Notes under the pieces: model-generated
The model's input: the letters and a program-made list of their open reading frames with translations, nothing else
The model's database searches: none
Told to the model about the DNA's origin: nothing
Made by a program: the position numbers and the translations under genes
Shown here: in pieces, positions 9,253 to 17,110 of the stretch
Layout of the letters: every line of letters starts with the position of its first letter
How positions within the stretch are numbered: position 1 is the stretch's first letter
DNA from: an uncultured Mesonia sp.
Lineage (GTDB): Bacteria; Bacteroidota; Bacteroidia; Flavobacteriales; Flavobacteriaceae
Reading direction: 5' to 3'
DNA length: 64,000 bases
Assembly (NCBI GenBank): GCA_947499595.1
Contig: CANMOY010000008.1
Coordinates: 41,757-105,756, forward strand

Positions 9253-10503
9253 AAGCTAAAATTGAATTTCGAATTTTTTATAAGTAAGCGCCTTATCGGT
9301 GCTAAAGATTATAAAAGTAGTATATCTGCACCAATTATTAAAATAGCGGTTACTGCAATTGCAGTAGGAGTGGTTATGATGTTGGTTGCCGTAGCTACAG
9401 GTGTGGGGCTACAGCAAAAGATCCGCGATAAAATAGCGGCATTTAATGGGCATGTTAAAATAAGCAGTATTAATAATACAGATGCACAGATTTCGGTTAT
9501 TCCTATCGATAAGCATCAAGAGTTTTACCCCGATTTTAATCAAATTGAAGGTATAAAACACATTCAGGCGGTGGCTACCAAATATGGGGTCATACGTACC
9601 GCCGAAACTTTTGAAGGAATTGTAGTTAAAGGGGTAGGCCAAGATTATAACTGGACGTATTTTGAAGAGTATTTGGTATCTGGAAGGTTGCCGCAATTTA
9701 AAGCAAACTCACCCAATAGTAAAGAAATTCTAATCTCTTCTTATCTGGCAAAGCGATTGAAGTTTGAGTTAGATGATCAAGTGGTGGTCTATTTTATGAA
9801 TGATGAAAATCAAAAACGACCTCGCTTAGTCGCTTTTGAAGTGGTAGGAATATACAATTCTGGCTTTCAGGAATTTGACGAAACTTTTTTACTAGCCGAT
9901 ATTACCCAAATACAACGTTTAAACAAATGGGATGCTAATCAAATAGGATATTTTGAGGTGTTTGTAGATAACTTTAAAGAGCTTCCTCAAAAGGGAAGAG
10001 CAATTTATGAACACATTAGTTCTTTCTTAGATGCCGTGAGCATTCAGCAAGAATATGCTTCAATTTTTGAATGGTTGGCCTTATTTGATTTTAATATCGG
10101 ACTTATTATTGGAATTATGATTTTGGTCTCAGGCATTAATATGATAACAGCTTTACTGGTACTCATACTAGAAAGAACCCCCATGATTGGAATGCTTAAA
10201 GCCTTGGGCGCAACAGATTGGAGTATCCGTAAAATATTCCTTTATAACGCCGCCTATTTAATACTAAAGGGTTTATTTTGGGGTAATGTAATTGGTATTG
10301 GTTTGTTGCTTATTCAAAAACATTTTAAGCTGATTGCCCTCAACCCAGAAACCTATTATGTTACCGAAGCACCTGTATTTTTAAATTGGAATTACGTTGT
10401 ACTAATAAATTTTGGTACACTTTTACTTTGTTTATTTATGCTTTTAATACCTAGTATATTAATTGCAAGAATAAACCCGGTGAAGGCGATAAAGTTTGAC
10501 TGA
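9241..10503 (+). CDS. ABC transporter permease, FtsX/LolE-MacB type
   Basis: This 420-residue membrane protein has the FtsX/MacB permease layout: one transmembrane helix near residues 30-55, a periplasmic domain of about 220 residues, and three C-terminal helices (about 280-305, 325-355 and 380-410). The conserved stretch ILERTPMIGMLKALGATDWSIR between the second and third helices is the cytoplasmic coupling segment of lipoprotein-release and MacB-like exporters. It likely exports or releases lipoproteins from the inner membrane; no ATPase subunit gene is in the window. The start is a TTG at 9241, 5 nt after a -7 box; an alternative TTG at 9262 removes seven residues. No ATG lies near the N-terminus. 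Confidence 0.8.
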   Translation: MKKHKLKLNFEFFISKRLIGAKDYKSSISAPIIKIAVTAIAVGVVMMLVAVATGVGLQQKIRDKIAAFNGHVKISSINNTDAQISVIPIDKHQEFYPDFNQIEGIKHIQAVATKYGVIRTAETFEGIVVKGVGQDYNWTYFEEYLVSGRLPQFKANSPNSKEILISSYLAKRLKFELDDQVVVYFMNDENQKRPRLVAFEVVGIYNSGFQEFDETFLLADITQIQRLNKWDANQIGYFEVFVDNFKELPQKGRAIYEHISSFLDAVSIQQEYASIFEWLALFDFNIGLIIGIMILVSGINMITALLVLILERTPMIGMLKALGATDWSIRKIFLYNAAYLILKGLFWGNVIGIGLLLIQKHFKLIALNPETYYVTEAPVFLNWNYVVLINFGTLLLCLFMLLIPSILIARINPVKAIKFD

Positions 10504-10615
10504 TTTTTGCCTCTCGCTTAAAGCGGATTTAAATTGTCAAATTCTTATTTTTATAAGATTTTAAACCTATTTTGTTAAGCATTTATTAGAATTTTATTAC
10601 TCGTAATATGTTTCT

Positions 10616-10623
10616 TACCTTTG
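10616..10623 (+). promoter_or_regulatory. -7 promoter box for the cysteine synthase gene
   Basis: TACCTTTG matches TAnnTTTG perfectly, 19 nt upstream of the ATG at 10643. The expected -33 position holds only a T-rich stretch. Confidence 0.5.
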
Positions 10624-10642
10624 CAGCCGAAAAAATTGCACG

Positions 10643-11623
10643 ATGGATTATAAAAACAATATATTAGAAACCATAGGAAATACCCCATTGGTTAAAATAA
10701 ATAAATTAGCTGCCGATATTCCTGCTTTGGTTTTGGCAAAGTATGAAACTTTTAATCCGGGTAACTCGGTAAAAGACCGTATGGCAGTGAAAATGATTGA
10801 AGATGCCGAAAAAGAAGGAAAAATAAAACCAGGAGGTACTATAATTGAAGGAACCTCAGGAAATACAGGTATGGGGCTGGCTCTAGCTGCAATTGTAAAA
10901 GGTTACAAAATGGTTTGTGTAATTGCAGATAAACAAAGCAAAGAAAAGATAGATATTTTACGCGCCGTGGGGAGTGAGGTGGTTGTTTGCCCCACCGATG
11001 TAGAACCAGACGATCCTCGTTCTTATTATTCTACTTCTAAGCGTTTAGCCGAGGAGACTCCTAATTCGTGGTATGTAAACCAATATGATAACCCCAGTAA
11101 TGCCAAAGCGCATTATGAAAGCACCGGACCAGAAATTTGGAAACAAACCGAGGGTAAGGTTACGCATTTTGTAGTTGGAGTGGGCACGGGAGGTACTATT
11201 TCGGGAGTTGGTAAATACCTTAAAGAACAAAATCCCGATGTTAAGGTTTGGGGTATAGATACCTATGGTAGCGTTTTTAAAAAATACCATGAAACCGGTA
11301 TATTTGATGAAAAGGAGATCTACCCGTATGTTACCGAAGGAATTGGCGAGGATATTTTACCTAAAAATGTAGACTTCTCAATTATTGATGGTTTTACCAA
11401 AGTAACCGACAAAGATGCTGCTGTATATACTCAAAAATTAGCTAAAGAAGAAGGCATGTTTTTAGGAAATTCTGCAGGTGCCGCTATGAAAGGCTTGTTA
11501 CAGCTAAAAGAACATTTTACTAAAGACGATGTGGTGGTAGTATTGTTTCACGACCATGGGAGTCGCTATGTAGGTAAAATGTTTAATGATGATTGGATGA
11601 AAGCCCAAGGTTTCCTAGACTAA
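10643..11623 (+). CDS. PLP-dependent cysteine synthase / beta-synthase family enzyme
   Basis: This 326-residue fold-type II PLP enzyme shows the lysine motif NPGNSVKDRMA (Lys about residue 44), the substrate loop EGTSGNTGMGLA, the phosphate-binding GVGTGGTISGVGKYL, and a C-terminal GNSAGAA. The architecture is that of O-acetylserine sulfhydrylase (CysK/CysM) without the CBS domains of full-length cystathionine beta-synthase. It probably makes cysteine from O-acetylserine and sulfide, but related enzymes use O-phosphoserine or homocysteine, so the exact substrate is open. It is monocistronic, with its own promoter box and a good terminator. Confidence 0.85.
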   Translation: MDYKNNILETIGNTPLVKINKLAADIPALVLAKYETFNPGNSVKDRMAVKMIEDAEKEGKIKPGGTIIEGTSGNTGMGLALAAIVKGYKMVCVIADKQSKEKIDILRAVGSEVVVCPTDVEPDDPRSYYSTSKRLAEETPNSWYVNQYDNPSNAKAHYESTGPEIWKQTEGKVTHFVVGVGTGGTISGVGKYLKEQNPDVKVWGIDTYGSVFKKYHETGIFDEKEIYPYVTEGIGEDILPKNVDFSIIDGFTKVTDKDAAVYTQKLAKEEGMFLGNSAGAAMKGLLQLKEHFTKDDVVVVLFHDHGSRYVGKMFNDDWMKAQGFLD

Positions 11624-11642
11624 AAAATTAAAATACTACATT

Positions 11643-11669
11643 AAATCCTGCCGAAAGCAGGATTTTTTT
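11643..11669 (+). terminator. Rho-independent terminator
   Basis: A 9-bp stem (AAATCCTGC / GCAGGATTT) with loop CGAAA is followed by a T run ending at 11669, 20 nt after the cysteine synthase stop codon. Confidence 0.85.
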
Positions 11670-11688
11670 ATTAAATAAATTACAACCC

Positions 11689-13785
11689 ATGAATAAATAT
11701 TTGTATTGCATATTCGTATTATTACTCAGTTTAAATCCGCTTTTAGCTCAAGATCAATTAAATACAGATAAGAGTCTGTTCGTTGAATTAGATCTTAAAA
11801 ATCCGAGTAGGGAGATTAATGATGCAGTAGCTATGCTACAAGTGAGTGGAGGAGTAGCCCCTTATACGTATTATTGGAGCAATAAGGAAACTTCTATGCA
11901 AGCCACTAAATCTACAGGATTAATTGAAGGTATGTCTCATCACGTTCGTGTAGTAGATAGTCAAGGTAATGAAGTTACCAAAACCTTTAAAATCCCCGCC
12001 CAATCGATTACCGAAATTTTTAACAGCAAGGTACAACCTGCCGTTGATGTATTGGCGAGTATTCTTTTTTGGGATCCTTTTGCTAGTTTGGGCGTATATG
12101 ACCCCGTGGTTTACACCCAACATGAGCGTATTGGCATTCCTAATTGGGATGCCACAACGCAGTCTGCCTATACCTTGAAAACTTGGTTGGTAGACGAAGG
12201 TGAATCCGTTAAAACCGGAGAAAAGATAGCAATAATACAAAGTGATAGCAGTAAAGAAATTCCGGTTTTTGCTAGTGTAAACGGTAGTTTAGAACATAAA
12301 GTAGGTGTAGGGGAAGTAATCTACAATCCAGATGATCAAAAAGATGTGATACAAGCCAATGCGCACATTTTGGCACGCATCGTATTTGAAGAGCCACGAC
12401 CTTTATTGCATAATAATGGAGAGGTAAGAACCAATACCATTCCGTTTATTGTGATTTGGCTTATTTTAGGAAGTATATTTTTCACCTTTCGTTTGGGGTT
12501 TATCAACATCAGTGGTTTTAAGCATTCCATTGATCTAGCAAGAGGTAAATATGACAATCCCGATGCACCGGGAACTATAACCCACTTTCAAGCCATGGCA
12601 ACAGCCGTATCGGCTACCGTTGGATTAGGAAATATCGCAGGTGTGGCAGTGGCCATATCTTTGGGAGGAGCCGGAGCAACTTTTTGGATGTTTCTAGCTG
12701 GTTTTTTTGCGATGTCACTAAAATTTGTTGAATGTACGCTAGGGGTAAAATACCGATTTATCAATAAAGAGGGGCGTATATTTGGTGGACCTATGAATTA
12801 CCTGCGTTACGGTTTAGAAAAGAAAAACCTAAAAGGTCTTGGAAAATTCTTGGCAATTCTATTTGCTGTACTCGGGGTAGGTGCCTCTTTTGGCGGAGGA
12901 AATATGTTGCAATCTAACCAGGCCTTTAAAATAGTATCAGAACAATTACCTTTCCTGCAAGGTCACGGCTTTTGGTTTGGTGTTATTTTTGCCCTGCTAA
13001 TAGGTGCTGTTATTATAGGTGGTATAAACAGTATTGCCCGAGTAACCGGTAGGGTTGTTCCATTTATGGCGGCGGTTTATATTATTGGTTGTTTAATTGT
13101 TATTGGTGTGCATATTGAAAATATAGGCGGAGCATTCGCAGCTATTTTTAACGGTGCCCTTTCTGCCGATGCGCTCAAAGGCGGATTTATTGGCGTATTG
13201 ATTATTGGCCTACAACGAGCTGCATTCTCTAGTGAAGCAGGAGTAGGATCGGCAGCTATTGCCCACAGTGCCTCAAAAACAAATACTCCCATCGCCGATG
13301 GTTTTACCTCATTAGTAGAGCCATTTATAGATACTATGGTGGTGTGTACTATGACCGCGCTAGTGCTTATCTTTTCGGGAATGCACGAGAGAACAGGCTT
13401 AGGTGGGGTAGAGCTAACCTCAGACGCTTTTGGTAGTGTAATTTCTTGGTTCCCAGCAGTATTGGCTTTTGCTGTTTTCTTATTCGCTTTTTCAACAATG
13501 GTCTCTTGGTCGTATTACGGAATGCGTTCATGGACCTACCTTTTTGGTAGAAGCAAACAATCTGAACTTGTTTTTAAAGTATTGTTTTTAGTTTTTGTAG
13601 TGCTCGGAGCTTCAGTAAGTTTAGGGGCGGTGTTAACCTTTGCCGATATGATGATTTTGGCCATGTCTTTTCCTAATATTATCGGGTTGTATTTATTATC
13701 ATCGGAGGTTAGAGCAGATTTAAAATTGTATTTAGCCCAACTCAAGAAGGGTGAACTTTACATAAACCCTAAGTTTAGGGAATAA
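11689..13785 (+). CDS. Sodium:alanine symporter (AGCS) with SprB-like and lipoyl-like N-terminal domains
   Basis: This is a 698-residue protein. Residues 1-20 are a signal peptide. Residues about 30-100 form an SprB-repeat-like beta domain (VSGGVAPYTYYWSN...GLIEG...VRVVDSQG). Residues about 160-232 look like a biotinyl/lipoyl domain (WLVDEGESVKTGEKIAIIQS...GSLEHKVGVGEVI). From about 250 to 690 it is an AGCS alanine/sodium symporter with about ten helices and the family motifs ATAVSATVGLGNIAGVAVAI and SSEAGVGSAAIAHS. The segment ASILFWDPF at 123-131 resembles the start of the first AGCS helix, so the lipoyl-like domain may be inserted just after it. The other paralog in this window has the same arrangement. 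It likely imports alanine or glycine with Na+; the role of the extra domains is unknown, and a modifiable lysine in the lipoyl-like hairpin is not clearly conserved. Confidence 0.85.
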   Translation: MNKYLYCIFVLLLSLNPLLAQDQLNTDKSLFVELDLKNPSREINDAVAMLQVSGGVAPYTYYWSNKETSMQATKSTGLIEGMSHHVRVVDSQGNEVTKTFKIPAQSITEIFNSKVQPAVDVLASILFWDPFASLGVYDPVVYTQHERIGIPNWDATTQSAYTLKTWLVDEGESVKTGEKIAIIQSDSSKEIPVFASVNGSLEHKVGVGEVIYNPDDQKDVIQANAHILARIVFEEPRPLLHNNGEVRTNTIPFIVIWLILGSIFFTFRLGFINISGFKHSIDLARGKYDNPDAPGTITHFQAMATAVSATVGLGNIAGVAVAISLGGAGATFWMFLAGFFAMSLKFVECTLGVKYRFINKEGRIFGGPMNYLRYGLEKKNLKGLGKFLAILFAVLGVGASFGGGNMLQSNQAFKIVSEQLPFLQGHGFWFGVIFALLIGAVIIGGINSIARVTGRVVPFMAAVYIIGCLIVIGVHIENIGGAFAAIFNGALSADALKGGFIGVLIIGLQRAAFSSEAGVGSAAIAHSASKTNTPIADGFTSLVEPFIDTMVVCTMTALVLIFSGMHERTGLGGVELTSDAFGSVISWFPAVLAFAVFLFAFSTMVSWSYYGMRSWTYLFGRSKQSELVFKVLFLVFVVLGASVSLGAVLTFADMMILAMSFPNIIGLYLLSSEVRADLKLYLAQLKKGELYINPKFRE

Positions 13786-13796
13786 TTTTTTTGATT

Positions 13797-14150
13797 TTAG
13801 GTAACCAAGCGGTCTTTGTGTTGAAAAAAAGCGTAAAGACCGCTTCCTATTAAATAGCAGCCTACATCTAAAAGGTCTGCCGTATAACGGCTGTTTACCT
13901 GCGGTAGATAGCATTCAAAATATAAAGAATAGCCCAACACCAAGACCACGAGCATCAAAACCGTAAAACGAAACGAAGGAAAAACAAACTGCATTACACC
14001 TTGAATAATACCTAATACAACAGGCATGCAAAGAATATCCATCAAATGGTTGTTAAAGACAGCAGGTAAACTGTAATGGCTGGCATTGAGTCCTAAATAG
14101 ATAAGTGCTATCGCGGTACTTACGATCCATAACCTGCGGGTATAACTCAT
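13797..14150 (-). CDS. Small four-helix membrane protein, unknown function
   Basis: From the ATG at 14150 the protein is 117 residues (MSYTRRLWIVS...) with about four hydrophobic helices and a polar C-terminus ending HKDRLVT. The start is chosen because ATGA at 14147-14150 overlaps the stop of the small upstream gene, a classic translational-coupling arrangement; the same frame is open back to 14210. I do not recognise the family. Its last codons contain an 11-bp inverted repeat (13807-13817 / 13835-13845). It converges with the first AGCS gene, whose stop is 11 nt away. Confidence 0.65.
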   Translation of the reverse strand: MSYTRRLWIVSTAIALIYLGLNASHYSLPAVFNNHLMDILCMPVVLGIIQGVMQFVFPSFRFTVLMLVVLVLGYSLYFECYLPQVNSRYTADLLDVGCYLIGSGLYAFFQHKDRLVT

Positions 14151-14311
14151 ATTAGTAAAAAAGAAATAAGCCAAGCCAAAAAAGCACCAATAGCCAATAC
14201 ACCACTCCATAAGTAAAAACCAACATCACCTAGAAACCTTAGGAAGGCATTTGAGCTTTGTCGTAGGCTATTTTTTTGTTTTGATTTTTCTTTTTTAGGT
14301 GGGGTTTCCAT
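14147..14311 (-). CDS. 54-residue membrane protein, coupled to the next gene
   Basis: I read a 55-codon frame from the ATG at 14311 to the TGA at 14147-14149. It encodes a lysine-rich start (METPPKKEKSKQKNS), a short amphipathic stretch and one or two hydrophobic segments (FYLWSGVLAIGAFLAWLISF). Its TGA overlaps the ATG of the downstream membrane-protein gene by 4 nt (ATGA), which supports it as real. The family is not recognised. A 16-bp perfect inverted repeat lies 22 nt upstream of its start. Confidence 0.6.
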   Translation of the reverse strand: METPPKKEKSKQKNSLRQSSNAFLRFLGDVGFYLWSGVLAIGAFLAWLISFLLI

Positions 14312-14332
14312 GCTGCTTTTGTACTGCTTATA

Positions 14333-14368
14333 TTTTAGCCTAAAAATATACTTATTTTTAGGCTAAAA
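14333..14368. promoter_or_regulatory. Perfect 16-bp inverted repeat with 4-nt loop
   Basis: TTTTAGCCTAAAAATA (14333-14348), loop TACT, then its exact complement (14353-14368). It lies in the divergent region between the small membrane-gene pair (-) and the DUF2851 gene (+). It lacks the GC-rich stem of a normal terminator; it could be an operator or an RNA hairpin acting on either gene. Confidence 0.6.
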
Positions 14369-14474
14369 AAAATGGCAAAACCTACATGTTTATAATTTAT
14401 TAGGTATCTTTAAGCCTATGTTGTTATAAATGAGCGATTAAAAGCTATCGGATAGGTTTTGTTTGTCTTGTAAT

Positions 14475-15746
14475 ATGAAAGAAGATTATTTACATTATGT
14501 ATGGAAATTTAAAAAATTTAATTTCCTAAATCTAAAAACCAGTCGGGGTCTACCCATTGTTGTTAAACATGTAGGCTGGCATAATGAAGATAAAAGCGGT
14601 CCCGATTTCTTTGATGCGAGAATTCAAATCGATGACCAATTGTGGGCGGGTAATGTTGAAATTCATCTTAAGGCAAGCGATTGGTTTGCACATCATCATC
14701 ATACTGATAAAGCTTATGATAATGTTATCTTGCATGTGGTGTGGGAAGAAGATATGCCCGTTTATAGAAGCGATGGTAGCAGTATACCTAGTCTTTGCTT
14801 GAAGCATTACGTAAATCTAGAAAGTTTAGAACACTACCAAGAATTATCCAGGCAAAAAAAGTTTATCAACTGCGAAAACCTCTTGCCCGATTTTTCAACT
14901 TTTATCGTACATAGCTGGCAAGAGAAGTTATACGTACGCCGTTTAGAGCAAAAAACAGAGTACATTCAACTTTTATTAAAAAACACCAAAAACGATTGGG
15001 AAAAAGTTTTGTTTATTCTCTTCGCTAAAGGCTTTGGTCTTAACGTAAACGGTTCATCCTTTCAACAGATGGCTGCTAATATTCCATTTAACCTAGTACG
15101 TAAAACGCAAAAAGTTCAAGTCCTAGAAGCCTTGTTTATGGGGATGTGTAAATTATTAGAAAGTGAGAAAGAAGATGTCTATTATCAAGAACTCCAAAAA
15201 GAATTTACATTTCTTCGCCATAAATACCAATTGGTAAGTATTACAAACCCCTTGGCATTTTTTAGGTTAAGACCATCTAATTTTCCTAGCATTCGGTTAG
15301 CTCAGTTAGCTTATTTATATCAGGATTCGGCCAATTTTTTTAATTTACTGATTGAAAAACCCGATATTCAATTATGGAGAGATCTCTTATTTAAAGTTAA
15401 AACCAGCCCGTATTGGGAAACGCATTATAATTTTGAGGTCAACTCCAAAACTAGGGTAAAAAAACTCTCTACTTCTTTCGTAGATTTAATGATCATCAAT
15501 GTATTGGTTCCCTTTAGCTTTAGTTATCACAAAGCCCGCGGAAAAGAAGTGGTAGATGATTTGTTTAGCATAATGAGTTCGCTTAAAGCGGAAGAAAATG
15601 CTCGTGTTAAAAAATTTAAACAATTAAAGCCAGAAATGGTACAAAATGCTTGGCATTCGCAATCTTTACTAAGCTTATACCAAGATTATTGTAAAAAACA
15701 AAAATGCTTAAATTGTCAAATTGGTGTATCTTTGCTTAACAAATAA
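14475..15746 (+). CDS. DUF2851 family protein
   Basis: The protein is 423 residues from the ATG at 14475; a TTG four codons upstream is less likely. It matches DUF2851, a family found widely in Bacteroidota: HYVWKFKKFNFLNLKTSRG at the start, GWHNEDKSGPDFFDARIQID, and WAGNVEIHLKASDWFAHHHH. The C-terminus has a small cysteine pair (KCLNCQ). The GPDF...VEIHLKASDW pattern resembles nuclease-type acidic/lysine motifs, but no activity is established and that link is only my inference. The next gene's promoter box lies inside its final codons. Confidence 0.85.
   Translation: MKEDYLHYVWKFKKFNFLNLKTSRGLPIVVKHVGWHNEDKSGPDFFDARIQIDDQLWAGNVEIHLKASDWFAHHHHTDKAYDNVILHVVWEEDMPVYRSDGSSIPSLCLKHYVNLESLEHYQELSRQKKFINCENLLPDFSTFIVHSWQEKLYVRRLEQKTEYIQLLLKNTKNDWEKVLFILFAKGFGLNVNGSSFQQMAANIPFNLVRKTQKVQVLEALFMGMCKLLESEKEDVYYQELQKEFTFLRHKYQLVSITNPLAFFRLRPSNFPSIRLAQLAYLYQDSANFFNLLIEKPDIQLWRDLLFKVKTSPYWETHYNFEVNSKTRVKKLSTSFVDLMIINVLVPFSFSYHKARGKEVVDDLFSIMSSLKAEENARVKKFKQLKPEMVQNAWHSQSLLSLYQDYCKKQKCLNCQIGVSLLNK
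15727..15734 (+). promoter_or_regulatory. -7 promoter box for the pspC-like gene
   Basis: TATCTTTG is a perfect TAnnTTTG match inside the last codons of the DUF2851 gene and 16 nt before the ATG at 15751. No clear TTTG lies 19 nt upstream. Confidence 0.4.
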
Positions 15747-15750
15747 CCCT

Positions 15751-15981
15751 ATGCTTAACCTTATTTATAAAATTCGCTATTATTTTGAACGCAATGGCTT
15801 TTATGTAAGCACTCGCCTAGCTGATAGGTTGGGGATAAAGGTTAAAAGCGTGCGCTTGTTTTTTATTTACCTTTCATTTGCTACTTTAGGAGTGGGCTTT
15901 GCTGTTTATTTAACGCTTGCCTTTTGGTTAAAATTAAAGGATTTAATCTATACCAAAAGAAGTTCTGTATTTGATTTGTAA
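15751..15981 (+). CDS. PspC-domain membrane protein
   Basis: This 76-residue protein starts at the ATG at 15751; the frame is open from 15721, but that overlaps the DUF2851 end and precedes the promoter box. It has a PspC-like layout: a short basic amphipathic region, STRLADRLGIKVKSVRLFFIYLS, then one hydrophobic helix (FATLGVGFAVYLTLAFWL). PspC-family proteins sense or respond to envelope stress in other bacteria. The K+ channel gene begins 3 nt after its stop, so the two are very likely co-translated. Confidence 0.7.
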   Translation: MLNLIYKIRYYFERNGFYVSTRLADRLGIKVKSVRLFFIYLSFATLGVGFAVYLTLAFWLKLKDLIYTKRSSVFDL

Positions 15982-15984
15982 AAT

Positions 15985-17016
15985 ATGCAAAAAATCTCAA
16001 CCAAAGTACTTTTAGCTTTAGTTTTACTCGTTGTGATTGTAATAGGTGGCGTGATAGGTTTTAAGTTGCTTGCCGATTACTCGTGGATAGATGCTTTCTA
16101 TATGACGGTAATTACCGTTACTACAGTGGGTTTTGGTGAGGTAGTACCCTTAACGCCAGACCAAAAATTATTTACCGGAATTTACATCATATTGAGTATA
16201 TCTATTTTTGGATATGCGATATCAACGGTTATTGAATTTATTCTGAGTACTAACAATATTGGTACTTTAAAACAAAGACGTATGCAAAAAGAAATTTCAG
16301 CGTTTACCAATCATATTATAGTGTGTGGCTATGGTCGAAATGGTAAAGAGGCAGTGCAAAAATTGAGTTCAAATAAAATGAATTTTGTTATAATTGAAAA
16401 TTCTGAAGAACAACTCGATCAAATCCGCCAAGAGGGTTTTTATTATATTGCTGGTGACGCCACCCAAGATGAGGTGTTAGAAATGGCAGGTATAGAAAAA
16501 GCAAAAGTGCTTTTGTGCTCCTTGCCCAGCGATGCAGATAATCTTTTTATTGTACTTTCGGCAAGACAGCTCAATCAAGACCTTACTATAATCAGCCGGT
16601 CTACAGATGAAAGCTCAAATAAAAAGCTAAAACTAGCAGGAGCAGATCAAGTCATTATGCCCGATCGTATTGGTGGTAGTCATATGGCTTCTTTGGTTGT
16701 AAACCCAGATTTGATTGAGTTTATGAGCGAGTTGGCAAATATTAATGAGAACGAAGAGGTAGAAGATCAAATTTTGGTTAAGAAACTTAACTTCTCTTTA
16801 TTAGGACGCTCAACGCCTATGAGCATTGCCGAATTAAACCTTAGAAAAGATACGGGATGCAGTATTATAGGGGTTCACGATAAAACCGGCGGATACACAA
16901 TAAATCCAGAGGCTGACATGAATTTAGATGAGTTTTCACAATTGATAATAGTGGGAAATATGCATCAAATGCGTAAACTTAAAAGCAAATATCCTAGCCT
17001 TAATTTTAAAATATAA
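15985..17016 (+). CDS. Potassium channel with RCK/TrkA domains
   Basis: This 343-residue protein has two transmembrane helices (about 5-28 and 63-85) flanking a pore loop with the selectivity filter TVTTVGFGE (about residues 44-52). A cytoplasmic RCK/TrkA-N Rossmann domain follows (IIVCGYGRNG at about 113-122, IAGDATQDEVLEMAGI), and then a TrkA-C-like domain (about 260-343). It should be a ligand-gated K+ channel of the MthK/Kch type. It is tightly linked to the PspC-like gene and lies between two Na+:alanine symporter paralogs, so it may help to balance membrane potential or osmolarity; that link is inference. Confidence 0.85.
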   Translation: MQKISTKVLLALVLLVVIVIGGVIGFKLLADYSWIDAFYMTVITVTTVGFGEVVPLTPDQKLFTGIYIILSISIFGYAISTVIEFILSTNNIGTLKQRRMQKEISAFTNHIIVCGYGRNGKEAVQKLSSNKMNFVIIENSEEQLDQIRQEGFYYIAGDATQDEVLEMAGIEKAKVLLCSLPSDADNLFIVLSARQLNQDLTIISRSTDESSNKKLKLAGADQVIMPDRIGGSHMASLVVNPDLIEFMSELANINENEEVEDQILVKKLNFSLLGRSTPMSIAELNLRKDTGCSIIGVHDKTGGYTINPEADMNLDEFSQLIIVGNMHQMRKLKSKYPSLNFKI

Positions 17017-17110
17017 ACGGGATAGCAAGTACTTTTTCTTTAAATAGTAAGCTAAAAATTTAATTTTTTTTTAATATTGCTATCTATTCTATCAAAAAAC
17101 AAGATATCTT

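Noticed and set aside
17021..17084. 8-bp inverted repeat GATAGCAA/TTGCTATC upstream of the second symporter
   Set aside because: The loop is 48 nt and the arms are short, so this can easily occur by chance in AT-rich DNA.
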